A stretch of DNA of 64,000 nt from Homoserinimonas sp. OAct 916 (GCF_003260275.1 NZ_QJHB01000005.1:62001-126000), one strand, 5' to 3'; counted from the first letter of the stretch, positions 51,755-60,891 are shown. Notes: generated by a model from the letters alone, not told the origin. Numbers and translations: made by a program.

Positions 51755-53125
51755 ATGACAACAGCCAGCTCGATCGATGGTCGCCTCTTCCAGTTCGTGG
51801 GATCAATCGACGCGCCCTTCGTCGCGGGTTCCTTCGTCACGACAGAGGGTTCGTCGGCCATGCGCCACGTCGGGTTCGTCGACGATGTCACGCTCACCGA
51901 CGGCGGCGCCCTGTCTGGCGTCGGTCGCGTGCTGGGAGAGATCGACGCTGACGGCAACCTGAGCACGACCCATGTTGGCTCATTCTTCGATGTTGCGCTT
52001 CACGAGGCAACGGCTGATGTGATCGAGTCGGTGTACCGGGCCGCTGATGCGACGCTCACCGTGGGCTCTCTGGTGCAAACGCCCGAGATCGAGGCAAAGC
52101 TCATTCCCCACAGATTCAATCGGCACACGTTCTGGTGTGGGCAGAGTGGGTCGGGCAAGACCTACGCGCTCGGCGTCGTGCTCGAACAGCTCTTGATTCA
52201 CACGGCACTGCCGATGGTCATCTTCGACCCCAATGCCGACTTCGTGCGTCTGAACGAACTGCGCTCCGACAGCGATGCCGACGGCCACCGCGCACTCCGG
52301 GCGCGCGACATCCGCGTGCTCAGCCCCGGTGGGCAGGGCTCAGGAGCCCTCCGAGCCCGCTTTCGTGATTTCTCCATCCAGTCGAAAGCAGCGGTGCTCC
52401 GCCTCGACCCCGTCGCCGACAGGGACGAGTACAACGCGCTCACACGCGTCACCGGGCTCGGACACGTTGACCGTGAGGGGATCGTGCCGGCGCTGCGCGC
52501 CGCCGATGATCCTGCGGGCGATCTGCTCGTCAAACGGGTCGAGAACCTTCGGCTGGCCGACTGGACAGTGTGGGCCTACGACAGTGCAGACGTGAACAAG
52601 GTTCTGGATGAGCGACCCGACGCGACCGTGCTCGACATCGGAGGTTTCACCTTTCCCGGCGAGAAGCTGGTAGTCGCCCTCGCCGTTCTCGACCACCTGT
52701 GGGCCAAGCGCGAAGAACGCAGACCGATCCTCATCGTCATCGACGAGGCGCATAACCTGTGCTCTCCTGACAACGACACGCCACTGCATCGGGCCGTGCG
52801 TGAACGGATCATCCAGATCGCCGCTGAGGGCCGCAAGTTCGGGTTGTGGATGCTGTTGTCGACCCAGCGGCCCTCCAAGATCCATCCGAGCATCCTCTCC
52901 CAGTGCGACAACCTGGCGCTGATGAAGATGAGCTCGCCCGTAGACCTTGCGGAACTCGCAACCATCTTTGGGTTCGCACCCGAATCGATGCTGGCCCGTT
53001 CACCCCAGTTCCAGCAGGGTGAGGCACTGTTCGCCGGCGGGTTCGTGCCGGCGCCGACGCTGCTCAAGGTTCACGACCGCCTCACTCACGAGGGTGGCTC
53101 GGACGTGCGCGTACCACTTCGTTGA
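51755..53125 (+). CDS. HerA/DUF87-type ATPase
   Basis: 456 aa from MTTASSIDGRLF (AAAGGATG upstream). An N-terminal beta-barrel-like (HAS) region with SFVTTEGSS and GSFFDVALHEAT is followed by a FtsK/HerA P-loop, CGQSGSGKTYALGVVLEQLL, IFDPNADFVRLN, and a Walker B ILIVIDEAHNLC. LSTQRPSKIHPSILSQCDNLALMKM is the HerA C-terminal helix-strand unit. No NurA, DUF4297 or other defence partner is adjacent, so its job is open: DNA-translocating ATPase in repair or defence. Confidence 0.85.
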   Translation: MTTASSIDGRLFQFVGSIDAPFVAGSFVTTEGSSAMRHVGFVDDVTLTDGGALSGVGRVLGEIDADGNLSTTHVGSFFDVALHEATADVIESVYRAADATLTVGSLVQTPEIEAKLIPHRFNRHTFWCGQSGSGKTYALGVVLEQLLIHTALPMVIFDPNADFVRLNELRSDSDADGHRALRARDIRVLSPGGQGSGALRARFRDFSIQSKAAVLRLDPVADRDEYNALTRVTGLGHVDREGIVPALRAADDPAGDLLVKRVENLRLADWTVWAYDSADVNKVLDERPDATVLDIGGFTFPGEKLVVALAVLDHLWAKREERRPILIVIDEAHNLCSPDNDTPLHRAVRERIIQIAAEGRKFGLWMLLSTQRPSKIHPSILSQCDNLALMKMSSPVDLAELATIFGFAPESMLARSPQFQQGEALFAGGFVPAPTLLKVHDRLTHEGGSDVRVPLR

Positions 53126-53370
53126 TATCTCACTCGGTCGTGCGGCACCTTCGTGCATCCGCGTGGCCGCATGGCATTAGAAAAGCAGGTGAGCGCGTTC
53201 CAGCGGGCCTAGGAGATGGGCGATCAGTCAGTGCTCGACCAAACGTGTGTTCGATCAACGCGTGCTCGACTGGCTCGGCAACACGCTTGCCGCCTCGTGA
53301 CCCCGAACAGATCGCGCCGCCGGACGCGAACCACTACAAAAAAAATCCGTCCTGACGTTCACGTGGGCCG

Positions 53371-53916
53371 TCACCGAGCCACAGCAGGTCGGCTTTTGGG
53401 CACCACCGTGTACCAGATCGCCCAGGCGAGGTCGGCGGCGAACCAGATGCCGAGGAGCGGGTAGAGGTGTAGGAGCTCATCGGTCGAGTTCGCATCAGCG
53501 ACCAGAGTGGTCAACAACCAGAGGATGCCCGCTGCGATGGCCACGGCACACACGGTGCGGACGACGTCGTGCCTGCGCTCCTTCCCATACGCCGCGCCGG
53601 CCAGCTTGACCGGTGCCGGACCGCCGGCGAATCGGTGCGCGAATCGGCTATCAGCCCATCCGATCATTTTTCGACCGTAGGCTATCGAGACACCGAAATA
53701 CACCGCGGCCAAGCCGTGGAAGAAGGTTGCGGTGCCCCCCGCCTGAAGATTGACGATGACCGCAGTCAGAAGCACCAGGTCGACCACTAGAGTCATCGCC
53801 AGTAGCCAGGCGCCGAGTCGTGGCCGGCGCAAGACGTAACGGGCAACCAGGCCCGCAACCACGAGGACCCAGAAACCGACCTCGCAGGCGATGATGATCG
53901 CCACGATCACATCCAT
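53371..53916 (-). CDS. Small integral membrane protein, function unknown
   Basis: 181 aa starting MDVIVAIIIACEVGFWVLV. About five membrane helices; a cytoplasmic loop WADSRFAHRFAGGPAPVKLAGAAYGKERRHD is flanked by helices. The whole looks like a conserved but uncharacterised membrane family. Its upstream region is an 18-bp tandem repeat array, which may carry or disturb its promoter. Confidence 0.7.
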   Translation of the reverse strand: MDVIVAIIIACEVGFWVLVVAGLVARYVLRRPRLGAWLLAMTLVVDLVLLTAVIVNLQAGGTATFFHGLAAVYFGVSIAYGRKMIGWADSRFAHRFAGGPAPVKLAGAAYGKERRHDVVRTVCAVAIAAGILWLLTTLVADANSTDELLHLYPLLGIWFAADLAWAIWYTVVPKSRPAVAR

Positions 53917-53934
53917 TGCCACCGCCGGCGTGTT

Positions 53935-54042
53935 TTCACGATCGTCACTGCATTCACGATCGTCGCTGCATTCACGATCGTCGCTGCATTCACGATCGTC
54001 GCTGCATTCACGATCGTTACTGTATCGACGATCGGTCCTGCG
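53935..54042. repeat. Five to six tandem 18-bp units with an ACGATCGT palindrome
   Basis: TTCACGATCGTCGCTGCA at 53935 (one change), 53953, 53971, 53989, 54007 (three changes) and a decayed copy at 54025. The first five contain ACGATCGT; the sixth does not. Confidence 0.93.
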
Positions 54043-54086
54043 ACCAAAAGCTCGACGCCTACTCGGCGTTCACAACGCACGGGCCC

Positions 54087-54154
54087 GACTCAGCGTCAGC
54101 GCTGACTCAGCGTCAGGACCGACTCAGCGTCAGGACCGACTCAGCTGCAGCACG
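54087..54154. repeat. Four tandem 17-bp units, GACTCAGCGTCAGGACC
   Basis: Copies at 54087 (variant), 54104, 54121 (exact pair) and 54138 (variant). The array overlaps the stop codon region of the F420-type gene at 54130. Confidence 0.88.
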
Positions 54155-54546
54155 GGGATCGTGCGGATTCCGGCCGTCTTCTTTTCGTAGGCGGCAAAAC
54201 CAGGATATCGCTTGGCCTGCTCGGCATAGATGCTATTGCGCGCGTCACCCGTGAGCTCGCTCACGACAACCGGAAACGTCTCGGCGCCGACTTCAACTTT
54301 GCCTCGGCCCGCAGCGACGAGGTTTCGATACCAATCCGGGTCGCTCGGTGCGCCACCTTTCGAGGCGAAGACGTAGATCTTGTCGGGCTCTTCGGCCGCG
54401 AGATACATCATCGGGGTGACGAATTCTCGGCCGCTGCGGCGGCCGGTGTGGTGCACGAGCACCATCGGGGCTCCGACGAAGTTGCCGCCGACCCTTCCCT
54501 CGTTGGCGCGGAACTCTTCGATGACCTGTTGATTCCAATCTGACAT
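54130..54546 (-). CDS. DUF385/deazaflavin (F420)-dependent nitroreductase-family protein
   Basis: 138 aa from MSDWNQQVIEEFRANEGRVGG. The FxANxGRVGG start, LVHHTGRRSGREFVTPM and GGAPSDPDWYRNLVAAGRG are hallmarks of the Ddn/FDOR-B family, split-barrel proteins using F420H2. Likely a quinone or xenobiotic reductase. The C-terminal codons are written by the 17-bp repeat. Confidence 0.88.
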   Translation of the reverse strand: MSDWNQQVIEEFRANEGRVGGNFVGAPMVLVHHTGRRSGREFVTPMMYLAAEEPDKIYVFASKGGAPSDPDWYRNLVAAGRGKVEVGAETFPVVVSELTGDARNSIYAEQAKRYPGFAAYEKKTAGIRTIPVLQLSRS

Positions 54547-54600
54547 ATAGCCAATAACCGAGCGAACTGCTCCGATATTCCGCCGGCAACGCAACCCCGC

Positions 54601-56052
54601 TCAGCGGGCCGAGACCTCGGGCAGTCGCACTGCGACGAGCACGCCGATGAGCCCGAGACCGGCGAGGAAGGCAAGTGCCCACTCCACGCCCCAGAGCGAC
54701 AGCACAGAGCTGACGCCGCCGGCGGCAAGCAGGATCACACCCATCGCGGAGTTGGACACCGCCACGTACTTGGTGCGCTGATCGCCCTCGGCCATATCCA
54801 CGACGTAGGTCTTGCGCCCGACCCGAACGCCCGTGTGTACAAGCGTGAGGACGAAGTATGTCGCGACGAACACGGCAGCACCCCACACCGTGCCGCCGTC
54901 GAAACCGGGCAGCCTCGTCACGACGAGCAGCAGCACGAGCACCAACGAGGCCACCCCTGCGCCCACAGCCATGAGGGTGCGGCTCGCGCGGTCGGCGATG
55001 CGGCCGAACACGGGCCCGCCGATCAGGGCGGCCAGGCCCGAGGCGATGATGAATCCGCCCAGACCGCCGAGCGCACCAGACCCGGAACTCACGGCCAGCG
55101 TGACAACGAAGGGCGGGCTGAGCGCAGAGACGAGCAACAGGCTGCGCACGATGACGAACCGGCGAAAAGGTACGTCGTCGCGCAGCAGTGCCACGGTCAT
55201 TGAGAACCAGCCAGGTGCCGCGGGAACACTGTGCTCATCCTCCCCATCGGGCGTGGTCTCCGCGCTGCGCTCACCCTCCCGATCGGGCGTGGTCTCCGCA
55301 CTGTGCTCATCCTCCCGATCGGGCGTGGTCTCCGCACTGCGCTCACCATCCTCAGGCGCTGTCTGATCGGCGCTTTCTCCGGCGGGTTCGCGCACCCTGG
55401 AATACACGAGTGCGGCGAACAGCCACATGATCGCACCACCGGCAAGCAACCAGGCGAGTACCGCGGGCGAGAGATCTCTGCCCCCGACCAGCCGCAGCAC
55501 GAGCCCAAGAGTGATCGCCACAATGCCCGAGGCCGTCGTCGACAGGCCATTGATCTGGCCGCGCGATCCCCTGGGCATGGTGCGGCCCAGCACATCTTTG
55601 GAGGCGATCGAGGTCAGGCTGCGGCCGAGCGCAAAAACCGCAAGCGCAATGAGGATGAGCACCCCCGCCACCAGTCCGTGGCCGATCGCTGCAATGAGCG
55701 CCATCGCTGCCACCGTCGCGGCCTGCACGAGGGCACCGGTGACGAACGCCCATTTGCGCCGGCGCACACGAAGCACCAGCGGGGTGAGCACCGCCTGTGG
55801 CAACATTGAACCCGATTCCCGGATGGGTACGAGAAGGCCGACCAGAGCGGAAGGCACTCCGAGGGTGGTGAACAGCCAGGGCAACACGGTCGACGCGTTC
55901 ACGACTTGGTCACCGGTGCTCTGCAGGGCAGTCGCACCGACGAGGCGCAACGCGTTTCCGGGCAGGTTGCGGCGGGCGGCCTCGGGCAGATCCTCGACCG
56001 CCTGCGGGTCACGTTTGAACAGCGTCTCGAAGATCCGCCTCGCCGCGCTCAT
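54601..56052 (-). CDS. Major facilitator superfamily transporter
   Basis: 483 aa, about 12 membrane helices. Central cytoplasmic loop (about 225-285) is strongly acidic and made of in-frame 12-residue repeats (ERSAETTPDxEDEHS). Substrate unknown; such exporters often export drugs or sugars. The gene is followed by the F420-type gene on the same strand, 54 bp away. Confidence 0.85.
   Translation of the reverse strand: MSAARRIFETLFKRDPQAVEDLPEAARRNLPGNALRLVGATALQSTGDQVVNASTVLPWLFTTLGVPSALVGLLVPIRESGSMLPQAVLTPLVLRVRRRKWAFVTGALVQAATVAAMALIAAIGHGLVAGVLILIALAVFALGRSLTSIASKDVLGRTMPRGSRGQINGLSTTASGIVAITLGLVLRLVGGRDLSPAVLAWLLAGGAIMWLFAALVYSRVREPAGESADQTAPEDGERSAETTPDREDEHSAETTPDREGERSAETTPDGEDEHSVPAAPGWFSMTVALLRDDVPFRRFVIVRSLLLVSALSPPFVVTLAVSSGSGALGGLGGFIIASGLAALIGGPVFGRIADRASRTLMAVGAGVASLVLVLLLVVTRLPGFDGGTVWGAAVFVATYFVLTLVHTGVRVGRKTYVVDMAEGDQRTKYVAVSNSAMGVILLAAGGVSSVLSLWGVEWALAFLAGLGLIGVLVAVRLPEVSAR
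55245..55352. repeat. Three in-frame 36-bp repeats in the MFS loop
   Basis: Units at 55245, 55281 and 55317, each GATCGGGCGTGGTCTCCGC followed by a variable 17-nt tail; a partial fourth precedes them. They encode 12-residue acidic repeats between the two halves of the transporter. Confidence 0.9.
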
Positions 56053-56276
56053 CGCCCCAGACTACGACAGCAACCAGTTGATGGCCGTGTTGACCCACGT
56101 GAAGCCAGCATGGATGAGAAAGCACACTCACCGAAAGCACCTGACGACCGCGTGGCCATCAGCGAACTCACAAGCGGGAAGATCTAGCGTGAGCTTGCAG
56201 TCACTGCATTATTCACCTCACTGCACACGCAGTGCTTCCCGCCCGCGCCGCCGAATCCGCTTCAAGAGAGATCCCC

Positions 56277-57113
56277 ATGAACACTCCAGTGCTATCGGCA
56301 CAGGACATCCGCAAGTCGTACGGTCGCGGCGCGAACCGGTTTGATGCGCTGAAAGGGGTGACCCTCGACGTGCACTCCGGAGAATCGGTCGCCATCGTCG
56401 GCAAGAGCGGTTCGGGCAAGTCCACCCTGATGCACCTACTCGCCCTGCTCGACAATCCCGACAGCGGCACCCTTTCGGTGAACGGCACGGATGCCACCAG
56501 CCTCAGCCATTCCCAACTCAACCGGCTGCGCAACGCCGACTTCGGCTTCGTCTTTCAGCAGTTCTTTCTCACCCCGAACGCGTCGGTGCTCGACAACGTG
56601 ACCCTGCCACTGCGCATCGCAGGGATGGGTGCCCGTGAACGCAAGACGCGCGGAATGGCGGTACTCGAACAGCTCGAGCTCGCCGACAAGGCCAAGAACA
56701 GGGCCACGAACCTCTCCGGCGGCCAGAAGCAGCGCGCGGTGATCGCGCGAGCCCTGGTCAACAACCCCGCCGTGATCTTCGCCGACGAACCCACCGGAAA
56801 CCTCGACAGCGTCACCGGTGGCATCGTCGAAGACATCCTGTTCTCGCTGAACAAGGAAAAAGGCATCACCCTGGTTCTCGTCACCCACGATCTCGATCTC
56901 GCTGCCCGCTGTGACCGGCAGCTCTTCTTGCACGACGGCCTCGAAGAGCCCGGCCTCGAGCAATCCGGCGCGGGCACCCGGCCCGTGTCCGTGTCTGCAC
57001 CCGCGTCGGCACCCGTAGCCGCGCCCGCTTCACCACCTGTGCACGCCCCAACACCCGGCACACCGACAAGGCGCGGCCGACATGCCGGCACCGAGCAAGG
57101 AGGTGCCGAATGA
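56277..57113 (+). CDS. ABC transporter ATPase, MacB/LolD-like
   Basis: 278 aa. Walker A GKSGSGKST, Q-loop FQQFFLTPNASV, signature NLSGGQKQRAVIARAL, Walker B VIFADEPTGNLDS, H-loop VTHDLDLA. The LolD/HrtA type with PTGNLD, fixed to FtsX-like permeases. A Pro/Ala-rich tail of about 50 residues is unusual. Couples to the permease by a 4-nt overlap. Confidence 0.95.
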   Translation: MNTPVLSAQDIRKSYGRGANRFDALKGVTLDVHSGESVAIVGKSGSGKSTLMHLLALLDNPDSGTLSVNGTDATSLSHSQLNRLRNADFGFVFQQFFLTPNASVLDNVTLPLRIAGMGARERKTRGMAVLEQLELADKAKNRATNLSGGQKQRAVIARALVNNPAVIFADEPTGNLDSVTGGIVEDILFSLNKEKGITLVLVTHDLDLAARCDRQLFLHDGLEEPGLEQSGAGTRPVSVSAPASAPVAAPASPPVHAPTPGTPTRRGRHAGTEQGGAE

Positions 57114-58420
57114 GGTTCGTCGATATTCTCGGCGCTGCGGTTTCCAACAGCTTCCGCAGCAAGCTACGCACCTCGCTCACGGTCATCGCCGTGTTCATCG
57201 GGGCCTTCACCCTCACGATCACCAGTGCGATCGGCACCGGCGTGAACGAATACATCACCACGCAGGTCGCATCGATGGGTGCGGCCGACGTGCTCACCGT
57301 CACGAAACAGGGCGACCAGACGAAAAACATCGATGCGGGGCCAGCGAAATATGACCCGGCCAAAGCCAGTCTGTCCGGTGGGTTCGGCCCCGGCGGACAG
57401 GCACCGCCCGGTGTCTCTTTCAGCGCGCTCACGCTCAAAGACATCGACACGATCGGGGCGACACCTGGCATCCTCGACGCCAACCCACTCACGCAGGTCT
57501 CACCCAACTACATCGAATACAACGGGCGGGGCAAGTTTGAGCTCACCGTCGACCCGGCAGCAGCGCTGACCACTCCCGATCTGGTCGCCGGAGAACCGTT
57601 CAGCGAGAGCGGCGACGCGAACGAGATCCTGCTGCCGGGCTCGTATCTGGAGAACCTGGGATTGGGCAAGGCGGATGCCGCCGTCGGCAAGACGGTGACA
57701 CTCGGCATCACCACCTACACAGGAGAGCAACGCGAGGTCACAGCCACCGTTGCCGGAGTGAAGAATGAATCACTGTTCTCCAACGGCGTGGGGCTCAGCC
57801 AGCCGTTGACTGATGCGCTGAGTGCCATCCAGAACCAAGGTAAGCCGTCGAACACGGTAGAGGGCTTCTTCGCGGCCACAGCGCACATTGACGCGAACTC
57901 CACCCAGGAACAGATCGATGTGATCAAGGCCGACCTCGACGCGCAGGGTTTCAAAGCCCAAACCGTAGCCGACCAGTTGGGCACCTTCGAGACCGTCATC
58001 AACGGCATCGTCGGTGTACTGAACGCCTTCGCGGTGATCGCGCTGATCGCTGCCGGCTTCGGCATCATCAACACGCTGCTGATGAGCGTGCAGGAGAGAA
58101 CCCGCGAGATCGGCCTCATGAAGGCGATGGGCATGAGCGGGGGCAAGATATACGCCCTGTTCAGCATGGAGGCGATCTTCATCGGCTTTCTCGGCTCAGC
58201 GATCGGGGCAGTGGTGGCCATCGCCCTCGGTTCGGTGATCAGCAACGCGCTGTCCAATACCGTGCTGTCAGGACTGCCCGGGCTGCACATCATGCAGTTC
58301 GCGCCGGCATCGATCGCAGTGATCATCGGCATCGTGATGCTGATCGCGTTCCTCGCCGGCACCCTCCCCGCCAGACGGGCGGCCAGGCAGAACCCGATCG
58401 ACGCGCTGCGCTATGAGTGA
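57110..58420 (+). CDS. ABC transporter permease, MacB/FtsX family
   Basis: 436 aa. One N-terminal helix (SLTVIAVFIGAFTLTI), a large extracytoplasmic domain (about 45-300), and three C-terminal helices with QERTREIGLMKAMGMSGGKIYALFSMEA and LPARRAARQNPIDALRYE, the classic FtsX-MacB signatures. Likely efflux or mechanotransmission, not import. It could be a drug or heme efflux pump; the window does not decide. Confidence 0.93.
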   Translation: MRFVDILGAAVSNSFRSKLRTSLTVIAVFIGAFTLTITSAIGTGVNEYITTQVASMGAADVLTVTKQGDQTKNIDAGPAKYDPAKASLSGGFGPGGQAPPGVSFSALTLKDIDTIGATPGILDANPLTQVSPNYIEYNGRGKFELTVDPAAALTTPDLVAGEPFSESGDANEILLPGSYLENLGLGKADAAVGKTVTLGITTYTGEQREVTATVAGVKNESLFSNGVGLSQPLTDALSAIQNQGKPSNTVEGFFAATAHIDANSTQEQIDVIKADLDAQGFKAQTVADQLGTFETVINGIVGVLNAFAVIALIAAGFGIINTLLMSVQERTREIGLMKAMGMSGGKIYALFSMEAIFIGFLGSAIGAVVAIALGSVISNALSNTVLSGLPGLHIMQFAPASIAVIIGIVMLIAFLAGTLPARRAARQNPIDALRYE

Positions 58421-59096
58421 GTCCGAAGCCGTGAGTGAGCCCGAACAGGACCACTCCGCCCGCAACAAGACCGCGGATCCTCCAGCGGGCCTCCGCGAAC
58501 GCAAACGGGCAGCCACCCGCCAGACGATCGAGCGAGCCGCTGTGCAACTGGCGCTGGAGCACGGTTACGACACGATCACGGTCGAGATGATCTGCCACGC
58601 CAGCATGGTGTCGCAGCGCACCTTCTTCAACTATTTCGGAACCAAGGAGGGTGTGATACTTGGCACCGCACCACCGATGCCCGACGAAGCCGCCACCCGT
58701 GCATTCATCGAGGGCACCGGCAGCATCGTCGGCGACCTGGTCGGCACCATAGCCGCGGCGATCGTCGACCAAGTGCCTGACACCGAATTGCTGCGCCTGA
58801 GGCGCCAGGTGTTGCAGAACACACCGGCACTCGCCGCGAAACAGATGGCGCGCATCGTCGAGATAGAGGGAAATCTGCTTCAGGTGGTACTCGACCGATT
58901 TCGAGCACACGGCCGCAGCGAGCAGGCCACCCCCGATCTGCTCGACGAGGCCCGCATGGTGGTGGCCCTGGGTGCCGGCGGCATGCATTTCGCGATGAGA
59001 GCCTGGTTCGAGACCGGCTTCAACGGCACACCACGTGAGCTGGTCGCCACGGCCGTCGATCTCATCAATCGCGTCACCGGAGAAACCCCCGACTGA
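58413..59096 (+). CDS. TetR-family repressor of the ABC pump
   Basis: 227 aa, HTH about 30-78 (RKRAATRQTIERAAVQLALEHGYDTITVEMICHASMVSQRTFFNYFGTKEGVI), then a helical ligand domain. Its ATG overlaps the permease stop by 8 nt, so it is cotranscribed with the pump and most likely autoregulates the operon in response to the pump substrate. Confidence 0.92.
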   Translation: MSESEAVSEPEQDHSARNKTADPPAGLRERKRAATRQTIERAAVQLALEHGYDTITVEMICHASMVSQRTFFNYFGTKEGVILGTAPPMPDEAATRAFIEGTGSIVGDLVGTIAAAIVDQVPDTELLRLRRQVLQNTPALAAKQMARIVEIEGNLLQVVLDRFRAHGRSEQATPDLLDEARMVVALGAGGMHFAMRAWFETGFNGTPRELVATAVDLINRVTGETPD

Positions 59097-59111
59097 GCTG
59101 GGCCGATCCGC

Positions 59112-59834
59112 TCAGACCGGCTGGGTCATCTCGAGCGCGTCGCCGGTGATCGGCGAGCGGATCTCATGGAACTCGAGGGTCTCGGCCACACCGGTGGCGG
59201 CATCCACCATCGCATCGACCAGCGACTGGTCACCCGTGGTGCGCGGGTCGATCCAGGTCTCTATCGCCTCGACCGGCAACGTCACCGGGGTGCGGTCGTG
59301 AATGGCGGCGACCTCGCCGACAGACTCCCGGGTGAGGATGGTGGTCGTCAGGTGCCAACGGGACGGGTCATCGGTCTCTTTCGTCGGATCGGCCCACCAC
59401 GAGTACAGCCCGGCGAAATACAGCAACCCCTCGGGAGCGTGAATGAAATGCGGGGTCTTCGTCTTCCCCTCGGTCTTTGACTCGTAGTATCCGCTGACCG
59501 GCACGATCGCGCGCTTGTTCTTCACCGACGCCCGAAAAGAAACCAGTTCGGCGGCCGTCTCGCTGCGAGCATTGAACATCGGATGCCGACTCTTCAACTC
59601 TTTCGCGAACGACGGCGCCAGCCACCATTGGGCCAGTTCGGCCCGACGAAGGGTCGCACTGTCCGGATCGTGCCGGTCGGCCAGCGTCTCCAGCAGGATC
59701 GGCACCTGGTCTGTCGGACGTATGTTGTAAGAAGGTCTCCAATCGGGTTTCCACGCGTTCGAATCCCCGCCCACCGCCACGAACTCGACGATCATCTCGT
59801 TCACGCGGTCATCCATTGCAAATCTGCCACACAT
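59112..59834 (-). CDS. SOS response-associated protein YedK/HMCES
   Basis: Shields abasic sites in single-stranded DNA by forming a thiazolidine link through Cys2. 240 aa starting MCGRFAMDD, with the catalytic Cys exposed after Met removal; NARSETAAE, VSGYYES and HDRTPV supply the other active-site residues (Asn, Glu, His). Divergent from imuA; the 64-bp spacer holds the SOS promoter described at 59864. The start at 59834 is set by the required MC N-terminus. Confidence 0.94.
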   Translation of the reverse strand: MCGRFAMDDRVNEMIVEFVAVGGDSNAWKPDWRPSYNIRPTDQVPILLETLADRHDPDSATLRRAELAQWWLAPSFAKELKSRHPMFNARSETAAELVSFRASVKNKRAIVPVSGYYESKTEGKTKTPHFIHAPEGLLYFAGLYSWWADPTKETDDPSRWHLTTTILTRESVGEVAAIHDRTPVTLPVEAIETWIDPRTTGDQSLVDAMVDAATGVAETLEFHEIRSPITGDALEMTQPV

Positions 59835-59863
59835 AGACAGCAGGATAACCTCCATTTCAGTGA

Positions 59864-59892
59864 TTGACATATTCGTAGTTATGTTCGACTAT
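59864..59892 (+). promoter_or_regulatory. SOS promoter of imuA with LexA-like box
   Basis: -35 TTGACA (59864-59869), 17-nt spacer, -10 GACTAT (59887-59892), then 6 nt to the ATG. TCGTAG-TTAT-GTTCGA (59873-59888) lies between and overlaps the -10; the right half matches the actinobacterial LexA half-site exactly, the left half is degenerate. Confidence 0.65.
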
Positions 59893-59898
59893 TGAAGG

Positions 59899-60684
59899 AT
59901 GCCAGAAGTCATCCCCCGGTCAGGAATCGCTGTTCGGCCAGCCCCCGAACCGGCCCCTGTGCCGCATCGGGGGCCCGCTTCGGCACGCACGACCACGGGC
60001 GCCTCACGCCTGGGCCAGGTGCAGGCGCTGCAGTCGCGCATCCGCAGCATGCAGAAGCGCGGGCTGGGCGAGCGACTGCTGCCCACGATGCCGGGCCTTG
60101 GCGCACTGCTGCCCGGCGGCGGACTGCGTTGCGGGGCGGTCTATTCGGTCGAGAGTTCGCACACCCTGCTGCTGGCAATGCTGGCCGGTGCCAGTGCCGC
60201 GGGTTCGTGGTGCGGGGTGGTCGGCGTGCCCGACCTGGGACTGGAGTGCGCGAGCGAGTTCGGTATTGCCACAGACCGCCTGGTGCTGGTGCCACGGCCG
60301 GGCGAGAAATGGCTCACCGTGACGGCTGCACTGACCGATGTGCTCCCCCTGGTCGTCACCCGGGTGCCCACGAAGGTTCTGCCCGCCGATGCCGCCCGGC
60401 TCGCCGCCCGGTTGCGCCAACGTGGCTCGACCCTGATCGCCCTGGGCGAGTGGCCCGGGTCCGAAGCGAGGCTCAGCCTGGGCGAGAACAATTGGAGCGG
60501 CCTGGGCTTGGGGCACGGGCATCTGACCGCGAGGGAAGTGGTGATCACCGTGTCGGGAGGCAGCCTGGGCCGCCCGGCACAGGGCCTGCTCCGCTTGGAT
60601 GCACACGGCGCACGCGTCGACCCGCCAGACGTCGAATCGGCCCTTCGGCGGCTCGAACAACTGCCCGCACAGTCAACCGCTTGA
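59899..60684 (+). CDS. imuA: Mutasome accessory protein ImuA'-like
   Basis: 261 aa, RecA-like fold without a full P-loop, as in actinobacterial ImuA'. SRLGQVQALQSRIRSMQKRGLGERLLPTMPGLGALLPGGGLRCGAVYSVESSHTLLLAMLAG and WCGVVGVPDLGLECASEFGIATDRLVLVPRPGEKW are the recognisable segments. Works with ImuB and DnaE2 in damage-induced mutagenesis. Leaderless start under an SOS promoter. Confidence 0.82.
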   Translation: MPEVIPRSGIAVRPAPEPAPVPHRGPASARTTTGASRLGQVQALQSRIRSMQKRGLGERLLPTMPGLGALLPGGGLRCGAVYSVESSHTLLLAMLAGASAAGSWCGVVGVPDLGLECASEFGIATDRLVLVPRPGEKWLTVTAALTDVLPLVVTRVPTKVLPADAARLAARLRQRGSTLIALGEWPGSEARLSLGENNWSGLGLGHGHLTAREVVITVSGGSLGRPAQGLLRLDAHGARVDPPDVESALRRLEQLPAQSTA

Positions 60685-60891
60685 TGCGGCAAAAGTTCAG
60701 GATGAGAGGCTTGCGGGTGCTCAGGGGCGGTCGGTGGCTCTGTGCTCCTGAATCTTCCGCATGTCCGGCGCACAGTCCCGACGCACAGCCCCGCGGGTTG
60801 AGGGCTTGACGGAGGAAAATCACCTCGAGTCCCCACCCTGACCACTCACGAACCGCTCGAAAGCGGATCCATGCTCAATGCTGGCATCAAG

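Noticed and set aside
53891-54190. Repeat-encoded peptide on the plus strand
   Set aside because: Reading through the 18-bp array gives a monotonous HDRRCI pattern with no start signal or homology features; treated as non-coding repeat.
56110-56187. 25-codon ORF in the spacer before the ABC ATPase
   Set aside because: No ribosome site and no recognisable peptide; chance ORF.
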